From positions 496,001 through 560,000 of the forward strand of contig OZ220687.1 of NCBI GenBank assembly GCA_965116465.1: a DNA stretch of 64,000 nucleotides, read 5' to 3'. Under the pieces are notes generated by a model, which saw nothing but the letters and a program-made list of their open reading frames with translations, made no database searches and was not told the DNA's origin. A program made the translations under genes and the position numbers. This document shows positions 50,787-59,420 of the stretch, piece by piece. Each line of letters opens with the position of its first letter. Position 1 is the stretch's first letter. The DNA is from VXNF01 sp965116465 (lineage in GTDB: Bacteria; Actinomycetota; Acidimicrobiia; Acidimicrobiales; CATQHL01).

Positions 50787-51665
50787 TCATGAGGCGTCGG
50801 TGATCCCGGGCCTGTCGGACTGGTTCAAGAATCCCGCAACCACCGAGTGGAAGTGCTGCGGACGCTCCTCCTGCAGGTGATGCGACGCTTTGTCCATCAC
50901 GTAGAGCTGCCCGTGCTCGATCATGCCGGCCAGCATCAGCGGGTAGTCCGGCGTGAGGAAGTCGTCGTACATGCCCCAGGCGAACAGGACGGGACAGCGG
51001 ATGAGCCCGAGTTCGGTCGTGAGGTCCTGCCAGTCGCCCCGGGGACTGTCGCTGCGCGCCGCGAGGCTCATCTCGCCGGGATCGATCGACTGCTCGTAGC
51101 GGCGCGTGACCGTCTCGCTGGGGATGGCGTCGGCGTCGTACCACTCGAGGGCGGCCATGAGGGCGCGCATCTTGGCCCTCGTGGGGCCCTCGTTGCCGAA
51201 GTAGGCGTCGCGGGCCCTCCGGCCTCGACGCCCGCCCTCCGGCAGTGGCGCCAGCGGCCCGCGGAAGACCGGCATCGAGCCCGTCACCACCAGCGAGCGC
51301 ACGCGGCCCGGGTACTTTGCAGCCAGGTTCAGGGCGATCGACCCGCCCCAGGAGTTGCACACGAAGTCCGCCCGGGCGACCCCGAGGGCCTCCTGAAGGT
51401 CCGAGACGGTGCGGGCGTGGAAGTCCCACATCGGCCCGCGGATGGTGCACTTCTCCGACTTGCCGTATTGCAGCAGGTCGACCAGGTAGCAGGTTCGGTC
51501 GGCGGCGAACAGCGGCGCCACGGCTCCGAAATCGGTCCAGGCCGTGCAGCCGGGGCCGCCGCCGTGGAGGAAGACCGTCGGTGGCCCGGTGTCGCCGAGG
51601 GTGATCACGTGGTACTCGACGCCGCCGGCGTCGACGGTCCGCCCCGGGGGCTCAGGACCGATCAC
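50787..51665 (-). CDS. Alpha/beta hydrolase (BphD/HpaE-like C-C hydrolase type)
   Basis: The product has 292 residues from GTG 51665, inside the last 14 bases of the Rieske gene; GAGGAGGTGG lies upstream at proper distance. The oxyanion loop FLHGGGPGCTAWTDF is that of meta-cleavage hydrolases (BphD group), with elbow VCNSWGGSIALN, acid region FAWGMYDDFLTPDY and late His in KASHHLQEERP. It is coupled to the Rieske oxygenase, so it probably acts downstream of it, perhaps on a ring-cleavage product or on an ester formed by oxidation. A 162-base gap without genes separates it from the M20-fold gene. Confidence 0.9.
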   Translation of the reverse strand: MIGPEPPGRTVDAGGVEYHVITLGDTGPPTVFLHGGGPGCTAWTDFGAVAPLFAADRTCYLVDLLQYGKSEKCTIRGPMWDFHARTVSDLQEALGVARADFVCNSWGGSIALNLAAKYPGRVRSLVVTGSMPVFRGPLAPLPEGGRRGRRARDAYFGNEGPTRAKMRALMAALEWYDADAIPSETVTRRYEQSIDPGEMSLAARSDSPRGDWQDLTTELGLIRCPVLFAWGMYDDFLTPDYPLMLAGMIEHGQLYVMDKASHHLQEERPQHFHSVVAGFLNQSDRPGITDAS

Positions 51666-52812
51666 CGCCCGCCACCTCCTCGACGAGTCGACGCCATTCG
51701 ATCAGTGAGATGTCCGGCCGGTAGAGCCGTTCGGGCGGGGCGTCGGTCTCGGCCACCATCCAGTGGTCCTGAGCCGAGAACTGCCCGTGGAACAGCCAGC
51801 GGATCCCGGTGAGGTACTTGGCGTAGAACAGGAACTTGGCCAGGCCAACCTTGAACTGAACCATGACGCCGACGTACTTGGTGCGGCCCGCCTCGATCGG
51901 GACGTAGAACTCGTAGTGGATGAACTGCGGGTAGGCGATCCTCAGCATCCCCGGAACCGTGAGTGAGGCGAAGCCGGGAAACCTCTGGGCCAGGATGTAG
52001 GGGTCGTTGCGCCTCGCTCCCCCGGTGTTGCCGAGCATGGACCCCTGGCGCTGCTTCGGCTTGATCTTCCACCAGCGGTTGTTGGACCAGACGCCGAGAC
52101 CGGGGAACTCCGCCTCCCAGTGGCGCTCGTCCTCGACCCGGTAGAGCCACCGTTCGTGGCGCTCGATGTGAATCTTGTTCCACGTGGGCATCACTTTGAA
52201 GGTCCGCCACCATGACGTGCGGTGCAGGTACTTGGCGTGTCCCTCGTCGAACCCGTTCTCGGCGAACAGGCGCCAGTCGCCGTCGCGGTCCTCGATCCTG
52301 CCGCCGACCGCATAAGGCGGTGGGTCCGCCAACTCGGCCGGCAACTGCTCCTGGAGGGGGTGCGGATCGCCGTCGCCCACGAACACCCACACCAGCCCGA
52401 TCGCCTCGGCCGTCGGATAGGTGCGCACGGCGGCCTTGCCGCACATCGGCGAGTCCGGCCCGTCGGTGATCACCGCCACCAGTACGCCGTCCCGTAGCCG
52501 GTACGTCCAGCCGTGGTAGGGACAGGAGACCGTCCCCGGAAACTCCTGGGTTCCCTGGCTGAGCCGCACCCCCCGGTGCAGGCACCTGTCGTGCAGGGCG
52601 CGGGCGCTGCCGTCCGGCTCGCGTTGCAACATGATGTTGTGCCCGCAGACGCGCCGGGCCACCGGGGACTCCCGAACCTCGCTCGACCACAGTACGGGGT
52701 ACCAGAAGTTCTCGAGGCCCGAGTCGGCGCCGTCGTAGGTCGGCCACGATGACCAGTCGGCCCGCCCCGTCGATCTCCTGACGTCCTCGGAACTCTGCCG
52801 GACGGCTGCCAT
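51652..52812 (-). CDS. Rieske non-heme iron oxygenase, alpha subunit
   Basis: This 386-residue protein has the Rieske [2Fe-2S] motifs RCLHRGV (near 75) and CPYHGWTY (near 94), that is CxH plus CxxH. The mononuclear iron site reads ENGFDEGHAKYLH (residues about 187-199), with the bridging Asp and two His. Such enzymes hydroxylate, dihydroxylate or demethylate aromatics with electrons from a separate reductase. No reductase, ferredoxin or beta subunit is found in the window, so these must come from elsewhere. It sits 162 bases downstream of the binding-protein gene; no gene is seen in that gap. Confidence 0.93.
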   Translation of the reverse strand: MAAVRQSSEDVRRSTGRADWSSWPTYDGADSGLENFWYPVLWSSEVRESPVARRVCGHNIMLQREPDGSARALHDRCLHRGVRLSQGTQEFPGTVSCPYHGWTYRLRDGVLVAVITDGPDSPMCGKAAVRTYPTAEAIGLVWVFVGDGDPHPLQEQLPAELADPPPYAVGGRIEDRDGDWRLFAENGFDEGHAKYLHRTSWWRTFKVMPTWNKIHIERHERWLYRVEDERHWEAEFPGLGVWSNNRWWKIKPKQRQGSMLGNTGGARRNDPYILAQRFPGFASLTVPGMLRIAYPQFIHYEFYVPIEAGRTKYVGVMVQFKVGLAKFLFYAKYLTGIRWLFHGQFSAQDHWMVAETDAPPERLYRPDISLIEWRRLVEEVAGGDRS

Positions 52813-52974
52813 CAGACTGTCGGAGGGCTGTCGGGCGATCCGGGTCTCATCGGCTCCGGCAGTCAGGCGCCTCGACGGCCGACGCCTCCGGAAACCGGAT
52901 CGGTGCGGCCGGTCCGCTTGGGTACCGGCCGCACCGATCGCCTGGAAGCACCGTGAGAGGCGTCGGGCCGACTG

Positions 52975-54414
52975 CTACGGCAGATTGCAGGTCTCGTCCG
53001 GGTGGACGGATTCGAACGATTCGACGATCAACTGCGAGCCGTCGGACTGGATCTCGGCCACGTAGATGGGCTGCGCCAAGTGGCGGCTGCCGGTGATGGT
53101 GATGTCACCGGTGGGTGTGGACAGCGACAGTCCCTCCAGAGCCGCCGCCACCGCCGCCGTGTCGGTGCTGCCGGCGGCGTTGGCAGCAGCGGCATACAGC
53201 AACGCGGCGTCGTAGATGTGGGAGCTGAACGTCATGTGCGGCGGAGCGTCCGCTCCGAACTGCCCGTAGTAGCGGCTCACGAACGCCGTGTTGGCGGGGT
53301 TGTCCACTTCCTTGAAGTAGCCCATGGTGACGAACATGCCGGCGGTGACGGCCGGGCCCATCGCGCCCAGGACGTTCTCCTCGTAGATGTTCGCCAGGCG
53401 CGGGATGGCGTCCTGGCCAATGCCGAAGTCCACGGCCTGGGTCTCGAAGGCGATGGCGTCGCCGCCCACGAGTGCGGGGAAGATCAGATCCGCACCCGAG
53501 CCCGCGATCTGCTGGGCCACCGACGAGAAGTCCTGAGTTCCGAGCGGGACGTACTCCTCGCCGACCACTTCGCCTCCTGCCGCCTCGATGTACTGGCGCG
53601 CCCACTCGAAGCTGGTGCGGGGCCACACGTAGTCGTTGCCGAGCAGGAACCAGGTCCGGCCGCCGGTCTGCTGCATGACCCACGGGATCACGGGAGCAAG
53701 TTGCTGGCTGGGCACCTCGCCGGTGTTGAACATCACCGGCGAGCACTCGCCGCCTTCGTAGAGCGCGGCGTAGATGTACAGGACGTCGGCGTCCTCCGCG
53801 AGCGGCTTGGCCGCCTCGCGTGTCGCACTCGAGTGGGTACCGAGAACCACGTCGACGTTGTCGGAGTCGATGAGTTGCTCCATGGCCTGACGCCCCACCG
53901 ACGGATCGGTGGCATCGTCGGCCAGGACGGTCACGACGGGGCGGCCGTTGATGCCGCCGGCGGCGTTGATGTCCTCCTCGATGAATTCGGTGATGTTCGC
54001 CGTCGGCTGCCCGAAGATCCCCGCCGGCCCGCTGTTGGAGAACAGGATCCCGATGCGCACCGGCTCACCCGAGGGCGCCGCCGGCTCCGGTGGCGCCTCT
54101 GTCTCGGCGGGCGCCGGTGGGGGCTCGGGGGCCGGTGCCGGCTCGTCGGCCGGTGGGGGCTCGGGCGCAGGAGGTGCGGGCGGCTCCTCGGCGGGTGCCG
54201 GTGGGGGCTCGGGCGCCGGTGCCGGCTCGTCGGCTGGCGGGGCCGGCTCCGGTGGCGCCTCTGTCTCGGCGGCTGCCGGGGGCGGAGGGGTCACAGGGGT
54301 CGTCTCGGCTTCGTCGTCGCCACCGCAGGCTGCGGCCACGAGCACCAGCGAGACGAGGACCGAAACCGGAAGCCACCAGTGACGCGGCGCGCCGGGCTGC
54401 GATGCTGTTCTCAT
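52975..54414 (-). CDS. Urt/AmiC-type ABC substrate-binding lipoprotein
   Basis: The product has 479 residues from ATG 54414 with AGGAGG six bases upstream. The signal peptide ends in VLVAAAC (Cys30), then a linker of about 75 Pro/Ala/Glu residues. The binding domain starts at PVRIGILFSNSGPAGIFG and carries QTGGRTWFLLGNDYVWPR and GEEYVPLGTQDFSSV, landmarks of the UrtA/AmiC amide-binding family. It should serve the Liv/Urt transporter at 43294-46606. A very similar binding domain, without signal peptide, is encoded just upstream at 54540-55979. A good promoter lies at 54447-54475. Confidence 0.92.
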   Translation of the reverse strand: MRTASQPGAPRHWWLPVSVLVSLVLVAAACGGDDEAETTPVTPPPPAAAETEAPPEPAPPADEPAPAPEPPPAPAEEPPAPPAPEPPPADEPAPAPEPPPAPAETEAPPEPAAPSGEPVRIGILFSNSGPAGIFGQPTANITEFIEEDINAAGGINGRPVVTVLADDATDPSVGRQAMEQLIDSDNVDVVLGTHSSATREAAKPLAEDADVLYIYAALYEGGECSPVMFNTGEVPSQQLAPVIPWVMQQTGGRTWFLLGNDYVWPRTSFEWARQYIEAAGGEVVGEEYVPLGTQDFSSVAQQIAGSGADLIFPALVGGDAIAFETQAVDFGIGQDAIPRLANIYEENVLGAMGPAVTAGMFVTMGYFKEVDNPANTAFVSRYYGQFGADAPPHMTFSSHIYDAALLYAAAANAAGSTDTAAVAAALEGLSLSTPTGDITITGSRHLAQPIYVAEIQSDGSQLIVESFESVHPDETCNLP

Positions 54415-54446
54415 GAGGAGCCTCCTATATGTGAGCCGATGTTGAC

Positions 54447-54475
54447 ATATTGGCGGCTCGTGGCGGCGGGGTCAA
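54447..54475 (-). promoter_or_regulatory. Sigma70-like promoter of the binding-protein/Rieske run
   Basis: On the minus strand TTGACC (54470-54475) and CAATAT (54447-54452) are 17 bases apart, with ATG 54414 about 26 bases past the expected start and AGGAGG before it. A 12-base element CCAATATGTCAA (54442-54453) covers the -10 and resembles the palindrome at 61829-61840. Confidence 0.6.
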
Positions 54476-54539
54476 GTCCAACGAGGGCGGAGAGCGGAGC
54501 AACTGTCGGGATCGGCGACGGGTTCCGTCGCCCCGGTGA

Positions 54540-55979
54540 TCAGGAAGCGCGACTCGCTGCCGGCAACTCGTCCAGCACCCGCACGCCCGAGCGGGTGGCC
54601 TCCCCCAGCAACAACGTCTTCAACGAGCCGCCGGCATCGCAGCGCCGGGGACCTCGGAAGCAGGCGTTGCGCAGCCCGCTCAGGAGCGCCGAGGGCTCCA
54701 CTCCCCCGCCGGCACAGCAGGCGCGTGCCCAGGTGTGGATCGCCTCGTAGACCCCTTCCGCGGCGGCGGAGACCGGGGGTGCGCACATACCGAAGCGGGC
54801 GGAGTAGCGCTCCAGGAATTGGTGGTTCTCGCCGGTGTCGAGGCCGGCGAAGTAGCCGAGCACGTTCCAGGTGCCCACCGCGGACTCCCCGAGATGTTCC
54901 ACCACCGCATCGTCCATGAGGGGTGCGAACGTGCGGATCCCGTTGCGCAACCCGGATGCGGCGAGGTCGCGTTCGAACCGCACGTGGTCCTGGCCGACGA
55001 AGCTCGACACCACGTGGTCGACCTGGGACCGGTCGATGGCGGACAGCACCGGCTCGAACTCCTGCGCCCCCAGCGGCAGGTAGCCCTCACCGGCCACCGT
55101 GCCGCCGCTGCTCTCGATCACCGATCGCGCCGTGGCGCCGATCGCGCGCGGCCACGAGTAGTCGTTCCCCGCCAGGAACCAGCGTGAACCGCCGGTCTGG
55201 GCCGCCATGCGCGGCAGTGCCCGGTGAAGTTGGTCCAACGGCGTCTCACCGAACCGCACGAGCAGCGGATGAGCCAGCGTGAGCTCGCTGGTGGGGGTGT
55301 AGAGGTACGGGATGCCCTGGGCGACGGCCATCGGACCAGTCACCGCACACGTGGCCGAGGAGTGCATGCCGACGATGGCCGCGAGGCCGGGGATCCGGCA
55401 CAGACGGCGCATGGCGACCGCGCCGACCCCGGGGTCGGTGGAGTCGTCGGCGACGAAGAGTCGCACCTCCAGGCCCATGACTCCCCCGTCGGCGTTGATC
55501 TCCTCCACCGCCAGTTGGGCGCAATTGACCGTCGAACGACCCAGGATCCCTGCGCTCCCCGAGAGCGACGTCAGCAGTCCGAGCGGCACCTCCCAGACAT
55601 TGATGTCGACGTGACCCAGCAGCCCGAGTTCGGCGCCGAGCCGGGCAACCTCACCGTCGTCGATCGTGATCCGGACCCGCAGCAGGGTCCCGCCGCTGGT
55701 CGTGGGTTCGAAGCGGCACACGACGCGGCCCGACCAGGGAGATTCGTGCGCCAGGTCGATGCGCCGGTTCGGCCGGTAGGAGAGCACGCGTGCGGTCCCC
55801 GTCGAGCGGGCCGGCCCCCCGAGCGGCAGCGTCAGCCGTACCAGCGAACCGGGCCGGAGCGCCGCGGCCTCGCCCCCGAAGAGCCATCCCAGGGAGGAAT
55901 CGCCCGTCCCGAAGAGCGCGAACAACTCACTGGGGCAGGCGTCCAGCCGCACCTCGTTGTTCAGGACGAGTTCAGCCAT
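54540..55979 (-). CDS. Cytosolic SRPBCC domain fused to an AmiC-like ligand-binding domain
   Basis: The product has 479 residues from ATG 55979. Residues about 1-115 look like an SRPBCC/AHSA1 domain (NNEVRLDACPSELFALFG, GWLFGGEAAALRPGS, RVLSYRPNRRIDL). Residues about 125-479 are a type I periplasmic-binding domain close to the exported protein at 52975-54414: QTGGSRWFLAGNDYSWPR and GEGYLPLGAQEFEPV match it nearly word for word. No signal peptide or linker exists, so it stays in the cytosol, as AmiC of the Pseudomonas amidase operon does. It starts 10 bases after an ArsR regulator. ArsR-SRPBCC pairs are common, but a fused binding domain is new to me. It is probably the ligand sensor of the block (inference). 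Confidence 0.85.
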   Translation of the reverse strand: MAELVLNNEVRLDACPSELFALFGTGDSSLGWLFGGEAAALRPGSLVRLTLPLGGPARSTGTARVLSYRPNRRIDLAHESPWSGRVVCRFEPTTSGGTLLRVRITIDDGEVARLGAELGLLGHVDINVWEVPLGLLTSLSGSAGILGRSTVNCAQLAVEEINADGGVMGLEVRLFVADDSTDPGVGAVAMRRLCRIPGLAAIVGMHSSATCAVTGPMAVAQGIPYLYTPTSELTLAHPLLVRFGETPLDQLHRALPRMAAQTGGSRWFLAGNDYSWPRAIGATARSVIESSGGTVAGEGYLPLGAQEFEPVLSAIDRSQVDHVVSSFVGQDHVRFERDLAASGLRNGIRTFAPLMDDAVVEHLGESAVGTWNVLGYFAGLDTGENHQFLERYSARFGMCAPPVSAAAEGVYEAIHTWARACCAGGGVEPSALLSGLRNACFRGPRRCDAGGSLKTLLLGEATRSGVRVLDELPAASRAS

Positions 55980-55989
55980 GGCACCGGAG

Positions 55990-56352
55990 CTAGGCGCTCC
56001 GTTCGCCGACTTCTCCGGAGGCGGCGCCGCCCACATTCGACGCAACCTGCACGGCCGAGGCGAGCTGATCGAGGGAGTTCTGGTACACGGAGGTCAGGAA
56101 CGCCACCACCGCGTCAGCGGGGGAAGGCGTCACCGAATAGTGCCGGAACCTTCCCTCGCGGCGCTCGGCGATCAGACCGGCGAGGCGGAGGATGCGGAGA
56201 TGCGAGGACACTGCGGTGCGGCCCACCGCGTCGAACTGGGCTGCGATCTCGCCGGCAGTGAGCTCTTCGTGCTCACCGATCAGGCTGAGGATGGCCCGCC
56301 GTGTCGGATCCGCCAGCGCGGAGAAGATGGCATCGCTGTTGGACGTTGTCAT
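55990..56352 (-). CDS. ArsR-family transcriptional regulator, no Cys
   Basis: This 120-residue protein opens with SDAIFSALADPTRRAILSLI, the N-terminal signature of ArsR regulators of the type paired with SRPBCC genes. The winged helix continues with LTAGEIAAQFDAVGRTAVSSHLRILRLAGLI and the wing RREGRFRHYSVT. It contains no Cys, so the classical metal-sensing site is missing and another signal is expected. ATG 56352 is preceded by GGGGA. It lies 21 bases after the acyl-CoA ligase and 10 bases before the SRPBCC/AmiC-like fusion, which probably conveys the signal. Confidence 0.92.
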   Translation of the reverse strand: MTTSNSDAIFSALADPTRRAILSLIGEHEELTAGEIAAQFDAVGRTAVSSHLRILRLAGLIAERREGRFRHYSVTPSPADAVVAFLTSVYQNSLDQLASAVQVASNVGGAASGEVGERSA

Positions 56353-56373
56353 TGCAGTCCCCGTGTCGGTTTG

Positions 56374-57942
56374 TCAACATTTGCCCACACATGCTGCCAT
56401 ATCTGTCGGCAACATGTGCTTCTGGACCTTGCCGAGGGCGGTGCGAGGCAGGTCCTCGACGAAGGCCCATTCCCTCGGGCGCTTGTACCGAGCCAGTCGG
56501 TTCTCACACCAGCGGTCCAACGACTCGGCGTCGACCGAGGCGCCGCGGGACGGCACCACGAACGCCACCGGCACCTCGCCCCAACGCGGATCGGACCGCC
56601 CCACGACGGCCACCTCCGCCACCGCGGGATGGTCTCCGACCACCCGCTCGACCTCCGCCGGGTAGACGTTCTCACCGCCGGAGATGATCAAGTCGCTCCG
56701 GCGGCCGGAGATGTAGACGAAACGGTCCTCGTCGGCGTGACCCAGGTCTCCAGTGGCGTACCAGCCATCGGTGAAGGCGCTCTCGGTCTCCTGCGGGCGC
56801 TTCCAGTAGTGGGTGAACAGGTTCGGTCCGCGCAGCCACAGTTCCCCCGTCTCGCCGGGCGCCACGTCCGCCCCGCCGGAATCCACGATGCGAAGCTCGC
56901 AGTGCCGGGCCGGTTTGCCGCACGAACCGATCCGGTCCGCGTCGGCGTAGTCCAAGACGATTGCCGTCGGTCCTGTCTCGGTGGCGCCGTAAACCTGCAC
57001 GACACACACATCAAGTGCATTGAAGTCTCGGATGAGATCCTCGGGGACGACCGACGACCCGCAGTTCAGGGCGCCGAGTGAGGCCAGGTCCCGGGCCTCC
57101 AGAGACGGCGCGCCGAGGAGAGCGGACATGGCCGCGGGCACCAGCAGCAGGTGCGTCGGTCGGTGCAGCCGCATGATCTCGAGGAGACCCTCAGGGTGGA
57201 AGCGCTCCGCCAGCACGACAGTGCCGCCGGCGAAGAGGCACGGGATCGTCTGGATGTTGAGGCCGCCCACGTGGAACATCGGCAGGACCGAGGCGACGAC
57301 CGAGTCAGCACAGAGACCTTCGTGGGCGATGGCGTTGCGGACGGTGTAGCGCAGCGAGCGCTGGGAGAGAACCGCTCCCTTGGGCGCCCCGGTGGTGCCC
57401 GACGTGTACACCAACAGCAGCGGGTGCTCCGAGCCGCCCCGTGCTGCAGGGAGCGAGCCATCTCCTCGCCGGCGGCTCTGGTGCGCTCGTGCGGCGAACT
57501 CGTCGAGGCTCTGTGGAGCGGTCCCGGCGTCTCGGATCAATTGGCTCTGCCCCGCAGCGGCAAGCACGATCGAGGGCTCGCAGTCCGTCAGTTGGAAACG
57601 CACCTCAGGCGGGCTGAGTCGGTAGTTGATCGGGGTCAGGATCGCGCCGAGGCGAGCGCAGGCGAAGATCAACTCCAGCACTTCGATCCGGTTCGCGGTG
57701 CACACCGCGACCCGATCCCCTTCGGCGATCCCCAGGTCTCGCAGCCGGCAAGCCACGCCTCGGATCCGGTCGTCGAGTTCGGCATACGACACCGACTCGC
57801 CGCCGGCGATGACGGCAGGTTTCCCGGGCGCGCGGTCGGCCCAACGAGAGATCCAACCCCAGATGCCCGCGCGCGGATGAGAGCCCTGCCTCTCGCCGGC
57901 CGGGACGCCCGGCGCCACCTCGGATGATTCCTGCTGTGGCAC
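56374..57942 (-). CDS. AMP-forming acyl/aryl-CoA ligase
   Basis: The product has 522 residues from GTG 57942. The P-loop motif is LLVYTSGTTGAPKGAVLSQ (near 178), the A5 motif VQVYGATETGPTA, and the hinge/A8 region YISGRRSDLIISGGENVYP, with the catalytic Lys in PRTALGKVQKHML near the end. It activates a carboxylate as the CoA thioester; the aromatic or fatty substrate cannot be told. It is 21 bases past the [2Fe-2S] subunit gene of the molybdenum hydroxylase and 21 bases before arsR, so it belongs to that operon. Confidence 0.92.
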   Translation of the reverse strand: MPQQESSEVAPGVPAGERQGSHPRAGIWGWISRWADRAPGKPAVIAGGESVSYAELDDRIRGVACRLRDLGIAEGDRVAVCTANRIEVLELIFACARLGAILTPINYRLSPPEVRFQLTDCEPSIVLAAAGQSQLIRDAGTAPQSLDEFAARAHQSRRRGDGSLPAARGGSEHPLLLVYTSGTTGAPKGAVLSQRSLRYTVRNAIAHEGLCADSVVASVLPMFHVGGLNIQTIPCLFAGGTVVLAERFHPEGLLEIMRLHRPTHLLLVPAAMSALLGAPSLEARDLASLGALNCGSSVVPEDLIRDFNALDVCVVQVYGATETGPTAIVLDYADADRIGSCGKPARHCELRIVDSGGADVAPGETGELWLRGPNLFTHYWKRPQETESAFTDGWYATGDLGHADEDRFVYISGRRSDLIISGGENVYPAEVERVVGDHPAVAEVAVVGRSDPRWGEVPVAFVVPSRGASVDAESLDRWCENRLARYKRPREWAFVEDLPRTALGKVQKHMLPTDMAACVGKC

Positions 57943-57963
57943 GCGTCCGGGCGTCCGGCGGCC

Positions 57964-58434
57964 CTATCGGGGATTCCGGGACCGAGCGACGGAGAGGACC
58001 GCGTGGATGATCTTGCTGTAGCCGGTGCAGCGGCAGAGATTCCCGGAAAGACCCTCGCGGATCGCGGTCTCGTCGGCCTCGACGCCGTCGCGTAGCAACT
58101 GCTCTGCGGCGACCACCATTCCCGGCGTGCAGAAACCACACTGCGCGGCGCCGTGGTTGACGAACGCCTCCTGGAGGTCGTTCATCACCTGGCCCCGTCC
58201 GGGGATCCCCTCGACGGTCGTCACGCTCGCGCCATCGAGTTGACCGACCGTCTGGAGGCACGACACGACAGACCGGCCGTCGACGATCACGGTGCACGCG
58301 CCGCAGTCCCCGGTGAGGCATCCCCACTTGGTCCCGGTGAGGTGCAGTTGCTCGCGCAGCACCGACAGCAGGGTGTCGCAGGGGTCGACGTGCGTCCGCA
58401 CCGTGTCACCGTTGACGTCGAGGCTGATGCTCAT
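57964..58434 (-). CDS. Molybdenum hydroxylase, [2Fe-2S] subunit
   Basis: The product has 156 residues from ATG 58434 (ATGA overlap with the FAD subunit). It carries both clusters of the xanthine-oxidase family small subunit: a plant-type ferredoxin site CLTGDCGACTVIV plus a Cys in VVSCLQT, and the C-terminal site CGFCTPGM with NLCRCTGYSKI. It passes electrons from the molybdenum cofactor to FAD. The long upstream frame over the FAD subunit is shadow. Confidence 0.95.
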   Translation of the reverse strand: MSISLDVNGDTVRTHVDPCDTLLSVLREQLHLTGTKWGCLTGDCGACTVIVDGRSVVSCLQTVGQLDGASVTTVEGIPGRGQVMNDLQEAFVNHGAAQCGFCTPGMVVAAEQLLRDGVEADETAIREGLSGNLCRCTGYSKIIHAVLSVARSRNPR

Positions 58435-59420
58435 GCGTTCCCCGGCGGCGGGATGGAGGCGCCCGTTGTGTTGCCCACTTCGAAATGCACCGGCCGCCCG
58501 CCGCTGCCTGACGGGCGGACACGGCCGTTGGGCGGTGCCGGTCCGCCCGGCCAGACGCCGCCGGCGCGGGCGTAGGCAATCGACAGTGCCCGCTCCGCCA
58601 GCACGCCGGCGGTGTGCCGGCGGTACTCCGCCGTGCCGCGAACGTCGCTGATCGGGGTGCAGACTCCCGACGCCGCCTCGCGAACGGCTGCGAGCCGCTG
58701 CGGCGACAGCGGGTGCCCGACCAGTAGGTGGTCCAGGTCGCGCACGAGCACGGCGGTGGGCGCGACCGCGCCGAGCGCAACCCGTGCCGCCTCGATGGGA
58801 ACATCGGGGCCCGCGCCGCTTGTCAGCACCCAGGCGGCAGCGCCGACTCCCGCCAGATCCATCGCCCACCGCACGGTCTGGCGGACGTAGCAGGAACCGC
58901 TGCGGGCGGGAACCCGCAACCTGACTCCCAGAACAATCTCGCCGGTCGCCAGGCTCGTGGTCCTGGGACCGGCAACCAGCGAACCCACGGACTCGTGGCG
59001 CACGCCTTCGGGGCCGCCCACAGCGGCGACGGCATCGTGCACGAGCAGTGGTGGCGTCATGTCCGCGGCGGGTGAGGCGTTGCAGAGGTTGCCTCCGAGC
59101 GTCGCCATGTTGCGGATCTGAACCGATCCGAGCACGCGGGCGGCCTCGGAGAGGGCCGGGGCCCGCCGGATGATCCCCGGGTCGCATTCGATCTGCCGGA
59201 TGTCGGTGGCTGCCCCGATGTGGAGCAAGTCGCCGTCCCACTGCATGCCGTCGAGCTCCGCGATGGCGGTGACGTCCACGAGTGGAGCTGCCGGATCGAC
59301 CCGACCCAGGCGCCGGTCGATCACCAGGTCGGTACCACCGGCGAGCACGATCGCGCCCGGAGTGTCCTGCAGGATCCCCACCGCCTCGGCGACCGAGACG
59401 GGCCGGTGATAGGCGCTCAT
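58431..59420 (-). CDS. Molybdenum hydroxylase, FAD subunit
   Basis: This 329-residue protein is the CoxM-like FAD subunit: VLAGGTDLVIDRRLG (FAD pyrophosphate loop, residues about 26-40) and IRNMATLGGNLCNASPAADMTPPLL (the second FAD motif). The 40-residue insertion with four Cys that holds an extra [4Fe-4S] cluster in 4-hydroxybenzoyl-CoA reductase is not seen, so that identity is disfavoured. The last 50 residues are Gly/Pro-rich. It overlaps the large and small subunit genes by 4 bases each. Confidence 0.93.
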   Translation of the reverse strand: MSAYHRPVSVAEAVGILQDTPGAIVLAGGTDLVIDRRLGRVDPAAPLVDVTAIAELDGMQWDGDLLHIGAATDIRQIECDPGIIRRAPALSEAARVLGSVQIRNMATLGGNLCNASPAADMTPPLLVHDAVAAVGGPEGVRHESVGSLVAGPRTTSLATGEIVLGVRLRVPARSGSCYVRQTVRWAMDLAGVGAAAWVLTSGAGPDVPIEAARVALGAVAPTAVLVRDLDHLLVGHPLSPQRLAAVREAASGVCTPISDVRGTAEYRRHTAGVLAERALSIAYARAGGVWPGGPAPPNGRVRPSGSGGRPVHFEVGNTTGASIPPPGNA

